From contig JAEYVE010000147.1 of the NCBI GenBank assembly GCA_023432025.1, positions 1 through 23,588 on the forward strand: a stretch of DNA of 23,588 nucleotides, written 5' to 3'. The stretch comes from Pseudomonadota bacterium. GTDB taxonomy: Bacteria; Myxococcota_A; Polyangia; Polyangiales; Polyangiaceae. Below are positions 6,853 to 15,718 of the stretch, one piece after another. The notes below the pieces were generated by a model. That model was not told the origin of the DNA, made no database searches, and saw nothing but the letters and a program-made list of their open reading frames with translations. Position 1 is the first letter of the stretch; each line of letters opens with the position of its first letter. The translations under genes and the position numbers were made by a program.

Positions 6853-7917
6853 ATGCGACTCGTGGTTGCTTCTTCGCCTTTGCTCAAGCCCGCTCCCTCG
6901 TTTGGACCTCGGCTCGATTGGCCGGGCCGCCCCGATCTGCGCGCGCTGCCCCTGGGACGGCTGAGTGCGCTTTCCGGCGACGAAGCGAGCCCGTGCCGCA
7001 CGGTTCTGGGGGACAACCTCTTGGGCCTGACGGCGCTTGCCGACGAGCTCGAGGGCAAGGTGACGCTCGCCTACTTGGACCCGCCGTTCTTCACGGGCCG
7101 TGAGCACCACCGAGTGCGTCGCACGCGCGACGAAAGCGGTCACATCGAGCGCGAGAGCGTTCCGGCCTTCGACGACCGTTGGCGGAGCCTCGACGACTAC
7201 CTCGGACACTTGGCCATGCGTTTGGCCGCCGCGCGGCGCTTGCTCGCGCCGCACGGCAGCCTCGTGCTGCACGTCGACCCCAAGACGAGCCACTACGCGA
7301 AGCTCTTGTGCGACGAAGTGTTCGGCCCCGAGTGCTTCGCCAGCGAAATCGTCTGGCGCTATCGGCGTTGGCCCTCGAAAACGGCGAACTTCCAGCGCGT
7401 TCACGACGTGCTCTTGCGCTACGTCCGCGACGCTTCGGTCGCGCCTCGCTTCAATCAGCTGTACGAGCCGCTCGCGCCCTCCACGCTGGCCACTTGGGGC
7501 GACAAGAAGCAGCGCGCCGTGACGGACACCTCCGGTCGACGCCTTCGCTCGAGCAGCACGGACGAAGCGTCGCGCGGCACACCGCTCGGCGACGTTTGGG
7601 ACATCAGCATCGTCGCGCCCGTGGCCCGCGAACGAACCGGCTACCCCACGCAAAAACCCGAAGCCCTGCTCCGACGTTTGGTCGAAGCGTGCTCCAGCCC
7701 GGGCGACCTCGTGTTGGATCCGTACATGGGCAGCGGCACCACGCTGGCCGTGGCGCTTCAAACCGGACGCTCTGCCGTTGGGCTCGACTGCGGCGTCGAA
7801 GCGCACGACATTGCGACCCAGCGCCTCGAGAAGCTCGGCTTTCCTCCGCGCCGAGAGCGCGTGGAGCCGGCGCTCGCGCCGGCTCGTCGCCGAAGCGCCG
7901 CGCGGCGCGTCGCGTGA
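6853..7917 (+). CDS. Solitary site-specific DNA methyltransferase (beta class, N4-cytosine or N6-adenine)
   Basis: The 354-residue protein transfers methyl groups from S-adenosylmethionine to an exocyclic amino group in DNA. The order of motifs marks the beta class: the catalytic motif IV DPPF (76-79) comes first, then a variable target-recognition region (about 85-245), then GDVWD (246-250), GYPTQKPEALL (263-273) and the SAM-binding motif DPYMGSGTT (289-297). The ending is Arg/Ala-rich. In the SAM motif, Tyr-Met replaces the more usual Phe-x before GSGTT. No restriction endonuclease or helicase gene is next to it, so it looks like an orphan methyltransferase with a regulatory, protective or epigenetic role. 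The target site cannot be read from sequence. The ATG at 6853 is preceded by an out-of-frame ATG at 6842; no strong Shine-Dalgarno sequence is seen. Confidence 0.88.
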   Translation: MRLVVASSPLLKPAPSFGPRLDWPGRPDLRALPLGRLSALSGDEASPCRTVLGDNLLGLTALADELEGKVTLAYLDPPFFTGREHHRVRRTRDESGHIERESVPAFDDRWRSLDDYLGHLAMRLAAARRLLAPHGSLVLHVDPKTSHYAKLLCDEVFGPECFASEIVWRYRRWPSKTANFQRVHDVLLRYVRDASVAPRFNQLYEPLAPSTLATWGDKKQRAVTDTSGRRLRSSSTDEASRGTPLGDVWDISIVAPVARERTGYPTQKPEALLRRLVEACSSPGDLVLDPYMGSGTTLAVALQTGRSAVGLDCGVEAHDIATQRLEKLGFPPRRERVEPALAPARRRSAARRVA

Positions 7918-7996
7918 GCCCGACGTGCCGTCTCGCGCCACGGCTCCGCGTGGGCCCGACGTGCCGGCTGGCGCTGTCCGGCTGGCGGCGACGTGC
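7918..7996. repeat. Short direct repeats after the methyltransferase gene
   Basis: GCCCGACGTGCCG occurs at 7918-7930 and again at 7954-7966, with a shorter relative GACGTGC at 7990-7996. Spacing is 36 and 32 bases. No function is evident. Confidence 0.5.
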
Positions 7997-8086
7997 GTCT
8001 CGCTCTACACCCCGCTCATGCCGCTTTGGGCCGCGCTCCAGCGACTCGTGCTCGCTCGCAGAGCTCCCCGGGGAGCAGGGCGCGCC

Positions 8087-9079
8087 ATGCGTGGCGTTCT
8101 CCGCGACGCACGCGGCGTTCCGCCCGCGCCCGCCCCGCTTCGAACGCTCCCGCGCTTTGGTCGATTGAGCGTAGCCTTCGGGCTCGTCGCCAGCTCGGCG
8201 CTGGCCGCCGACGCACGGCCGGTCACCGTGGGTCCTCTCGGGCTCACAGCGCCGGAAGTTGCACGCCGTCTGGGCGCGCTCTCGCCCGAAGAGCTGCGCG
8301 CTTTCGGCAAAGAGCCCGGCGCCGCACGCCGCGCCTTCGTCGAGCAGGTGCTGGTGCCCGAGCTCCTGTTTCGAGCCGAGGCGGAGCGACTCGGTCTCCC
8401 CCAGGGCGTTCGCTTTCGAGCGCGCGAAAACGACCTCCTCTACCGCGCGCTCGTCGTCGCTGAACGCAGAGCGCTGCCGGCGCCGAGCGAGGCGGACATT
8501 GCCGCGTACTACGCCGCGCACGAAGCCGAGTTCACCCGTCCGCGCCGCTTGCGCCTCTGGCGCATCTTGGTCGCCTCCGAGGAGGACGCGAAGAAGATCC
8601 TCGCAGAAGCCGCTGGCGCGGGCGGCCCCGAACGCTGGCGCGCGGCTGCCCGCAGCAAGTCGCTCGACACGGCGACGCGCGAACGCGGCGGAGATCTCGG
8701 CTTCGTTCACCCCGACGGCAACACGGACGTGCCCGAGGTTCGCGTCGAAAAGGCGCTCTACGAGGCCGCAGAACGCGTCGCAGACGGCGCGCTGGTTCCG
8801 GAACCCGTCCGTGAGGGCTCGTCGCTCGCCGTGGTGTGGCGTCGCGGCAGCTTGAACGAAACGCGCCTGTCCTTGGATGACGCGCGCCCCACCATCGTGC
8901 GATTGCTCACCGAGCGCGACACGACCGCACGCGTGGACGCGCTGGTCGGTCAGCTCACCGCGACGCACGTCACGCAGAAGAACGCAGCGCTCGTCGAAAA
9001 CGTCTCCGTGCCCGCGCTCCCCGCGCCAGCCCCGCCCCCGCCGTCGCCCGCGCCAGCACCGCCCACGCCGGCGAAGTAG
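8087..9079 (+). CDS. Exported PpiC-type (parvulin) peptidyl-prolyl isomerase
   Basis: From the ATG at 8087 the product is 330 residues. A basic n-region and a hydrophobic stretch end in SALA-AD (cleavage about residue 40), so it is probably exported to the periplasm. Residues 50-150 are helical and resemble the chaperone arm of SurA/PrsA-type proteins. Residues 153-255 form the parvulin domain, with RLRLWRILVASEEDAKKIL, the signature GGDLGFVHPDG (201-211) and VADGALVPEPVREGSSLAVVW. The last 25 residues are a Pro/Ala-rich tail. The family speeds Pro-bond isomerisation during folding of exported and outer-membrane proteins. The frame is open far upstream, overlapping the methyltransferase gene, but the signal peptide and the GGGGAG about 15 bases upstream favour 8087. 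It is a good candidate helper for the beta-barrel and lipoproteins nearby, although that is inference. Confidence 0.85.
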   Translation: MRGVLRDARGVPPAPAPLRTLPRFGRLSVAFGLVASSALAADARPVTVGPLGLTAPEVARRLGALSPEELRAFGKEPGAARRAFVEQVLVPELLFRAEAERLGLPQGVRFRARENDLLYRALVVAERRALPAPSEADIAAYYAAHEAEFTRPRRLRLWRILVASEEDAKKILAEAAGAGGPERWRAAARSKSLDTATRERGGDLGFVHPDGNTDVPEVRVEKALYEAAERVADGALVPEPVREGSSLAVVWRRGSLNETRLSLDDARPTIVRLLTERDTTARVDALVGQLTATHVTQKNAALVENVSVPALPAPAPPPPSPAPAPPTPAK

Positions 9080-9092
9080 GCGGCTCGCATTC

Positions 9093-9530
9093 TCAAGCCG
9101 TCGGCAGCTCCCAGCCGAGCTGCTTGAGCACCGCGCGCAGCGTTTGCTCCTCTTCGCGGGCTTTGGCGAGCAACACCAAGAAGCGCTCCATTTGCCCGTT
9201 CTGCGCCGCGTCGGCCGCGCGCTCGTAGGCCTCCAGCGTGAGCCCCAAATGTGGATGAGCGAGCACCACGTGCTTGGGCACATCCATGCTCGCCGCCGCA
9301 CGCACGCGCTCTTCGGCCAGGCGGTGCACCACGCGCGCCAACTCCTTGTCGTGAGGGCGCTTGCGCAGCGCGTCTGCTTCCCGCTGCGCGCCGCTCACCA
9401 AGACGGAAGCGCGCACCAAGTAGCTCCCCGCCCAAGCCGCTCGGGGCCACGCAGAAAGAGCCGTCAGGGCTCCTGCGCCTGCCACGAGAGTCACGAAGCC
9501 GCGCCGCGAAAACGAACCCGCGCCGTTCAC
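9093..9530 (-). CDS. Tat-exported small helical protein of unknown function
   Basis: The 145-residue product starts at a GTG that overlaps the rnc stop codon in a GTGA arrangement, so the two genes are translationally coupled. The N-terminus has a twin-arginine motif SRRGFV (8-13), a hydrophobic stretch and the cleavage site AWA-GS (about 34/35), so export through the Tat pathway in a folded state is likely. The mature 110 residues are nearly all helix-forming and rich in Glu, Arg, Ala and His (RVVHRLAEERVRAAA, LTLEAYERAADAAQNGQMERFLVLL). A four-helix, ferritin-like bundle is possible because of the Tat signal and the spaced His and Glu, but no diagnostic metal motif is clear. I do not recognise the family. 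Confidence 0.72.
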   Translation of the reverse strand: MNGAGSFSRRGFVTLVAGAGALTALSAWPRAAWAGSYLVRASVLVSGAQREADALRKRPHDKELARVVHRLAEERVRAAASMDVPKHVVLAHPHLGLTLEAYERAADAAQNGQMERFLVLLAKAREEEQTLRAVLKQLGWELPTA

Positions 9531-10363
9531 TCGCTTTCCTCCTCTTTGTCCTTTCGTGGGGGCGCCTCGTAGCTCTTGTCCAAGAGCGCCTCTGCGGCGG
9601 CGGCGCGCTCGGCCGCGCGCTTGGAGCGGCCTCGACCGCGCGCCACGCGGCGATCCCCCACCGTCACCTCCACCTCGAACCACGTATCGTGCGAAGGGCC
9701 GCCACTCTCCACGACGCGATACACCGGTGGCCGATGTCCGAGCGCTTGCACGCGCTCTTGAAGCTCGCTCTTGGCGTCCCGTCCGCCCGCGTCCGGTGAG
9801 CGCTCCAAACCAAAATCGACCACCTTGGCGCACACGGCGCGCGCGGCGTCGAGGCCATACTCGAGATACGTGGCCGCAATGAGCGCCTCCACCGCGTCGG
9901 CGAGCACGTTGGTGGAGCCGCCTAGACCCGCGCCGAGCGCTCCGCGCCCCAGACGCAGGGCGCTCGAAATGGAGCGCTCGCGCGCGAAATCCGCGAGGGC
10001 CTCGGAGTTGACGAGTTGGGCGCGCGTGCGCGTGAGAGTGCCCTCGTCCGCGCTCTCGAGGCGGTCGTACAGAATTTCGCTGGCGCAGAAGTCGAGCACG
10101 GCGTCCCCGAGAAACTCGAGCCGCTGGTTGTCGGACACCCCGCGATTTTCGTGCGCGTAACTCGGGTGCGTCAGCGCTTGCTCGAAGCGCGGAGAGCCCA
10201 CCTGAAAGCCGAACAGCGTCGCCACCTCTTCCCGCGCCTGCTCCGTTCGCCGCGCGTCGTCCCGACCTTTGCCACGCCGACGCGGCGCGGCGCCGTTCTC
10301 TTCGCGCGCGCCTTCTCTCACGGCATCGCCGGGCAGAGGCGGCGCGTCACGACGGGTGCTCAT
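9527..10363 (-). CDS. rnc: Ribonuclease III
   Basis: The 278-residue protein cleaves double-stranded RNA in rRNA maturation and mRNA decay. After an unusual charged extension (residues 1-45) comes the catalytic domain (about 46-185) with the signature DNQRLEFLGDAVLDF (78-92) and the second acidic pair in NVLADAVEALI (Asp156, Glu159). Glu83 and Asp87 are in place; the Glu found at position 80 in E. coli-type signatures is Gln here, as in a number of other bacteria. Residues 195-262 are the double-stranded RNA-binding domain (SELQERVQALG, GRGRSKRAAERAAAAEAL). The C-terminus is a charged Lys/Glu tail. It is cytoplasmic. The ATG at 10363 lacks a strong ribosome site. A Tat-exported protein gene is coupled to its end. 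Confidence 0.93.
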   Translation of the reverse strand: MSTRRDAPPLPGDAVREGAREENGAAPRRRGKGRDDARRTEQAREEVATLFGFQVGSPRFEQALTHPSYAHENRGVSDNQRLEFLGDAVLDFCASEILYDRLESADEGTLTRTRAQLVNSEALADFARERSISSALRLGRGALGAGLGGSTNVLADAVEALIAATYLEYGLDAARAVCAKVVDFGLERSPDAGGRDAKSELQERVQALGHRPPVYRVVESGGPSHDTWFEVEVTVGDRRVARGRGRSKRAAERAAAAEALLDKSYEAPPRKDKEEESE

Positions 10364-10441
10364 GGCGGCCTCAGGCTAGCCGAGGGACCGCGCACGCGCA
10401 CGCTCCCGGAACCGCCGCGCCCGAGCTAGGCTGACCGCTCG

Positions 10442-11092
10442 ATGCGTCGGCTCATGGCCTGCCCGTTCTGTCGCGAGCTCTTCGCCGCCGACGAGGCGAC
10501 GACCTGCAAGGTGTGTGGCGTCACGCTCGTGCCGCTGGAGCGCCTTCCGCCGTCGGCCGAGGCCCTCGCCGAGGCCGACGCGCCGTACGTTCCCCCCGAA
10601 GATCGCACGCTCAGCCCCTGGTTTTGGCGGCGCGGACGCGGCGCGCTCTTGGGTCTCTCCGCGCTGGGGCTCTTCTTGTTTTTCTGTCCTTGGGTCTCCC
10701 TCTTGCGGCCCGACGCGGTCGAGCTCAGCGGCTTCGATCTCGCTCGTGGCAACGCAGGTTGGCTGTGGGGCGGCGCCATCGGTTGGTTCCTTCTGTTGCC
10801 GCTCGTGGCGACGCGTCGCACCGTGACCGCGCTGCGCGGCGTGCGCGTCGTGTGCGTCACCTTTGCCGCCATGACGCTCGGCGAAGTCGTCCTCTTGCTC
10901 GTGCGCAAGCCGACCGAACAGGGCTACTTCAGCTACGGCGTCGACTACGCGTGGGGTCTGTACGCGAGCGGCTTGGTCGCGCTCGCTGCCCTCGTAGTTG
11001 GCGCGCGTTTGGGCGGGCGCGTGGACGATCGTCGGCACCTGCCGCTCGAAGGGACGAGCAACGAAACGAGCTCGGGCCAAATGCTGCACTGA
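10442..11092 (+). CDS. Zinc-ribbon membrane protein of unknown function
   Basis: The 216-residue product opens with a four-cysteine zinc ribbon, CPFC (Cys7, Cys10) and CKVC (Cys22, Cys25), followed by a Pro/Ala/Glu-rich linker to about residue 65. Four hydrophobic segments follow, at about 68-90, 104-124, 131-153 and 168-188, so it is an inner-membrane protein with the ribbon probably on the cytoplasmic side. The tail is polar. Met1 or Met5 (10454) could start it; both keep the ribbon intact. The gene is divergent from rnc (78 bases between the starts) and convergent with the beta-barrel gene. Similar ribbon-plus-membrane proteins are often of unknown function; none can be assigned here. Confidence 0.8.
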   Translation: MRRLMACPFCRELFAADEATTCKVCGVTLVPLERLPPSAEALAEADAPYVPPEDRTLSPWFWRRGRGALLGLSALGLFLFFCPWVSLLRPDAVELSGFDLARGNAGWLWGGAIGWFLLLPLVATRRTVTALRGVRVVCVTFAAMTLGEVVLLLVRKPTEQGYFSYGVDYAWGLYASGLVALAALVVGARLGGRVDDRRHLPLEGTSNETSSGQMLH

Positions 11093-11120
11093 CGCACGTC
11101 GGAGGGCTGCGTTCGCCCAT

Positions 11121-11143
11121 CGCGCGCCCCGAATTCGCGCGCC
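11121..11143. terminator. Possible bidirectional terminator hairpin
   Basis: GCGCGC (11122-11127) can pair with GCGCGC (11137-11142) around CCCGAATTC in the 58-base gap between convergent genes. There is no T tract on either side, so the call is weak. Confidence 0.3.
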
Positions 11144-11150
11144 CTGCTCG

Positions 11151-12245
11151 TCAGAACTGCGCGCCGAGCTCGACGACGAAGGCCCACTGTTTGGCTTCGC
11201 CGTCGAGCGCGGCTTCGTCCCCGCTGTCGGCCTGCGCCGCGTCCGGCGGCAGCCAATCCATCATGAACTGACCCGACGCCACCACCATTTCGTAGCGGTA
11301 GCTGAGCCCCACCAGGAAGCGCTGGCGCTGCAGACGCACCGGATCGAACACGACGTTGTTTCCGTAGTCCGCGCTGTCCCCGCCCGAACACACGGGTTGG
11401 CCGTTCCGTGTCGGATTGTCCGGATCGTCGCCGGGCGCCACCGGGTTGCCCGGCGTGTTTTGCCCCTGAAACCCGCACGCACCCTGCGCGTCCACGGTGG
11501 GCGTGAGATCCACGAGACCGCTGTCGCCGAAGATCCACAGGTACTGAAAGCCGAGCCACGGCGTGAGCACACCCGTGTCGCTCACCGTAATGGGCTTGGA
11601 AATCTGCGCGTCCGCGCCAGCCACCGTGAGCTGCAGCTGACTGCTGCCGGTGATGGTGCGCACGCCACCGCCCACCGACAAATCCGGGATGTAGCCGAAA
11701 ACACCGTCGCGAAAGCCCTCCAGCAGCGCGAACCGTAGGTCCACCCCGCCGCTCATGATGCTGGTTTGCGGCAAGAACCCGAACTGGCCACCGACCTCGA
11801 TGCCGAAGCCGAACCCTTTGCGCATGCGTACGGAGTACAGCTGCAAGAGGGAAGACGGTGACGTGTTTTCGCTTGCCCCGGTGGCCGTGGACGGATCCGT
11901 CGAGCCGCGCGTGCCGCGGCGGATGTAGTCCGCGTCCGCGTCGATTTTCGTGTAGAGGCCTTCGACGCCCAGGTGAAAGCCGCCGAAGCCCGTCGTATGC
12001 GCCGGGTGGAACGCTTCTGGGGCCAGCGCGAAGCCGTAGGCGTTGACGAGCCGCTTGAAGGCCACCTGATCCGGCAGGAGCGCGCCGTTGGCCCCGCGCA
12101 CGGTCAGGCGCTCGATGGCCGGGTCCATGGAGCCCGCGCTCGCGACGCGCGGAGCCAACCCGGCAGCAGCGGCCAGCGCGACGGCGAGAGAGCAGATGCC
12201 AGGCCGCAAGCGGCCACCAGCAAGTCGAACGAAGCGAGCCCTCAT
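11151..12245 (-). CDS. Outer-membrane beta-barrel protein
   Basis: The 364-residue product has a basic n-region, a hydrophobic core and an ASA-G cleavage site near residue 37, so it is exported by Sec. The mature protein is full of alternating aromatic/Gly strands (FGGFHLGVEGLYT, GFGFGIEVGGQFGF, PWLGFQYLWIFG, RFLVGLSYRYEMVVASGQFMMDW) and ends in a strand with terminal Phe (AFVVELGAQF), the usual recognition signal for BAM-assisted insertion. A long loop at about 250-300 carries two Cys (in GACGFQ and PVCSGG) that could form a disulfide. No family name or transported substrate can be given. The start is a clear ATG; the gene is divergent from trmL (about 120 bases between them). Confidence 0.78.
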   Translation of the reverse strand: MRARFVRLAGGRLRPGICSLAVALAAAAGLAPRVASAGSMDPAIERLTVRGANGALLPDQVAFKRLVNAYGFALAPEAFHPAHTTGFGGFHLGVEGLYTKIDADADYIRRGTRGSTDPSTATGASENTSPSSLLQLYSVRMRKGFGFGIEVGGQFGFLPQTSIMSGGVDLRFALLEGFRDGVFGYIPDLSVGGGVRTITGSSQLQLTVAGADAQISKPITVSDTGVLTPWLGFQYLWIFGDSGLVDLTPTVDAQGACGFQGQNTPGNPVAPGDDPDNPTRNGQPVCSGGDSADYGNNVVFDPVRLQRQRFLVGLSYRYEMVVASGQFMMDWLPPDAAQADSGDEAALDGEAKQWAFVVELGAQF

Positions 12246-12364
12246 CGGCAGAAGCGACCCATCCGCCCGCGGAGGCTACTTTCCCGTGGACAAGTGCGTC
12301 AAGGACGGGCCCAAGAGCGCCGCCGCGCCGTGGCCGCGCCCGAGGAGCCTGCTATGAGGCCGCC

Positions 12365-12934
12365 GTGGACGAACGCGACACGAACGGGGCGAAGTTTGTA
12401 GGACGCCTGCGCGCAGCCGCGCGCCCCGCGCCCTTTCACGTCGTGCTCGTGGAGCCGGAAATTCCCCCCAACACGGGCAACATCGCGCGACTGTGCGCGG
12501 CCACGTGTTGCCCTCTCCACCTCGTCGGCCGTCTCGGGTTCCAAATCGACGACAAGGCCGTACGACGTGCGGGGCTCGACTACTGGCACCTCGTCGACGT
12601 GCGCGTTCACGCCGAGCTCCAAGAGGCCGAGGCGGCGCGCGCCCCCGACGCCAGAACTTGGCTCTTCAGCGGCAAGGCCTCACGGAGCTACTTGGACGTT
12701 TCGTTTCGGCCTGGAGATTTCCTGGTCTTCGGCAAAGAAAGCGTCGGCCTCCCCGAGGATTTGCTCGAGGCCCGGCAGGCCGAAATCGTCGGCATTCCGA
12801 CGCTCGGCGCCGTGCGCTCGCTGAACCTGTCGAACGCCGTTTCCATCGCGCTCTACGAGGCGCTCCGTCAAAACCGGCTGCTCGACGTGACCCGCATCGA
12901 GACGCCCGAAGCGAGCGACCGCGGCGCGCTGTGA
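12365..12934 (+). CDS. trmL: tRNA (cytidine/uridine-34 2'-O)-methyltransferase
   Basis: The 189-residue protein is a SPOUT-class methyltransferase of the TrmL/YibK type, which methylates the ribose at the wobble position of tRNA-Leu with S-adenosylmethionine. All three family motifs are visible: PEIPPNTGNIARLC (31-44), FGKESVGLP (122-130) and RSLNLSNAVSIALYEALRQ (151-169), the last two making the trefoil-knot cofactor site. GRLGFQIDDKAVRRAGLDYW (55-74) is also typical of the subgroup. About 20 residues precede the core fold. It starts at a GTG with GAGG six bases upstream; the ATG at 12354 is out of frame. Cytoplasmic, apparently a single-gene unit. Confidence 0.92.
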   Translation: MDERDTNGAKFVGRLRAAARPAPFHVVLVEPEIPPNTGNIARLCAATCCPLHLVGRLGFQIDDKAVRRAGLDYWHLVDVRVHAELQEAEAARAPDARTWLFSGKASRSYLDVSFRPGDFLVFGKESVGLPEDLLEARQAEIVGIPTLGAVRSLNLSNAVSIALYEALRQNRLLDVTRIETPEASDRGAL

Positions 12935-13114
12935 ATGCTGCCGCACCGTGAGCTCGCGCCATGAGACCAGCGCCGCCGAAAACCAGCGCTGTGAAATCGC
13001 TCATGGTCGGCGCGCCGCCGCTCGCGCGCGGGGCCCTTGCGTGAAGGCAGGCGACTCGGACGCGGCTCCGAAACACGAGCCGAGCCGAAATGACCCCCGC
13101 CCCCCGCAGCTGAA

Positions 13115-13146
13115 TGCCTCGAACGGGCTGGCGAGGGGGCTTTTTT
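13115..13146 (+). terminator. Possible trmL terminator
   Basis: CCTCG and CGAGG flank a ten-base loop, followed by GGGGC and TTTTTT (13141-13146). The stem is only five bases, but the T tract is the longest in the neighbourhood. Confidence 0.4.
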
Positions 13147-13186
13147 GCCCCGCGGCTCCGCATCTCGCGCTGAGAAATACAGCTAA

Positions 13187-13216
13187 AATGCGACACTTTG
13201 CAGACACCGTCGCATT
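13187..13216 (+). promoter_or_regulatory. 8-bp inverted repeat upstream of the trehalose gene
   Basis: AATGCGAC (13187-13194) and GTCGCATT (13209-13216) are exact complements separated by 14 bases, and overlap the TAAAAT hexamer at 13184-13189. This is the layout of a repressor operator covering a -10 region, but no bound protein can be named. Confidence 0.4.
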
Positions 13217-13277
13217 CATCGAGCCGAAACCGGCTGTTCAGTGTTTTCCTGCCGCTCCCCGTCCGTTACTTTGGCTG

Positions 13278-13311
13278 TGGCGCGATTTTCTATTGGTGCA
13301 AAATCGCGCCA
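13278..13311 (+). promoter_or_regulatory. Perfect 12-bp inverted repeat just before the trehalose gene start
   Basis: TGGCGCGATTTT (13278-13289) and its exact complement (13300-13311) flank a 10-base spacer and end 10 bases before the ATG. No Shine-Dalgarno sequence is visible in between. It may be a protein operator or, in RNA, a hairpin that controls ribosome access. Confidence 0.65.
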
Positions 13312-13321
13312 TCGCAAAACG

Positions 13322-15639
<2,318 letters not shown>

Positions 15640-15640
<1 letters not shown>

Positions 15641-15690
15641 GCTGCGCGTGGAGGGAGATCCGCGCGCAGCTGGAACGGCGTGCAGCCGTC
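15640..15690. terminator. Hairpins between convergent trehalose and hydrolase genes
   Basis: AGCTGCGCG (15640-15648) pairs with CGCGCAGCT (15663-15671), starting at the last base of the trehalose stop codon; a smaller ACGGC/GCCGT hairpin follows. There is no T tract, so termination may rely on structure plus Rho. Confidence 0.45.
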
Positions 15691-15718
15691 CGCTCCAGCC
15701 GCGCCCCGCGGGCGAGCG

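Larger units (their letters stand above)
12935..13321. other. Regulatory gap between trmL and the trehalose gene
   Basis: No gene is supported. It contains a T6 tract at 13141-13146 preceded by G-rich sequence (possible end of the trmL transcript), a TAAAAT -10-like hexamer (13184-13189) without a clear -35, an 8-bp inverted repeat and a perfect 12-bp inverted repeat, listed separately. The right half is distinctly more AT-rich than neighbouring genes. Confidence 0.5.

Noticed and set aside
7604..9301. A 565-codon minus-strand frame opposite the methyltransferase and prolyl isomerase genes
   Set aside because: Both plus-strand genes show family motifs, while this frame is Arg/Ala/Gly low complexity without motifs.
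12961..13044. A short frame of 27 codons after trmL
   Set aside because: It has no ribosome site or recognisable sequence pattern.
13241..13321. Upstream GTG start for the trehalose gene adding 27 residues
   Set aside because: The extension would translate through the perfect 12-bp inverted repeat, is not needed for the phosphatase fold, and lacks a ribosome site; the ATG at 13322 is more likely.
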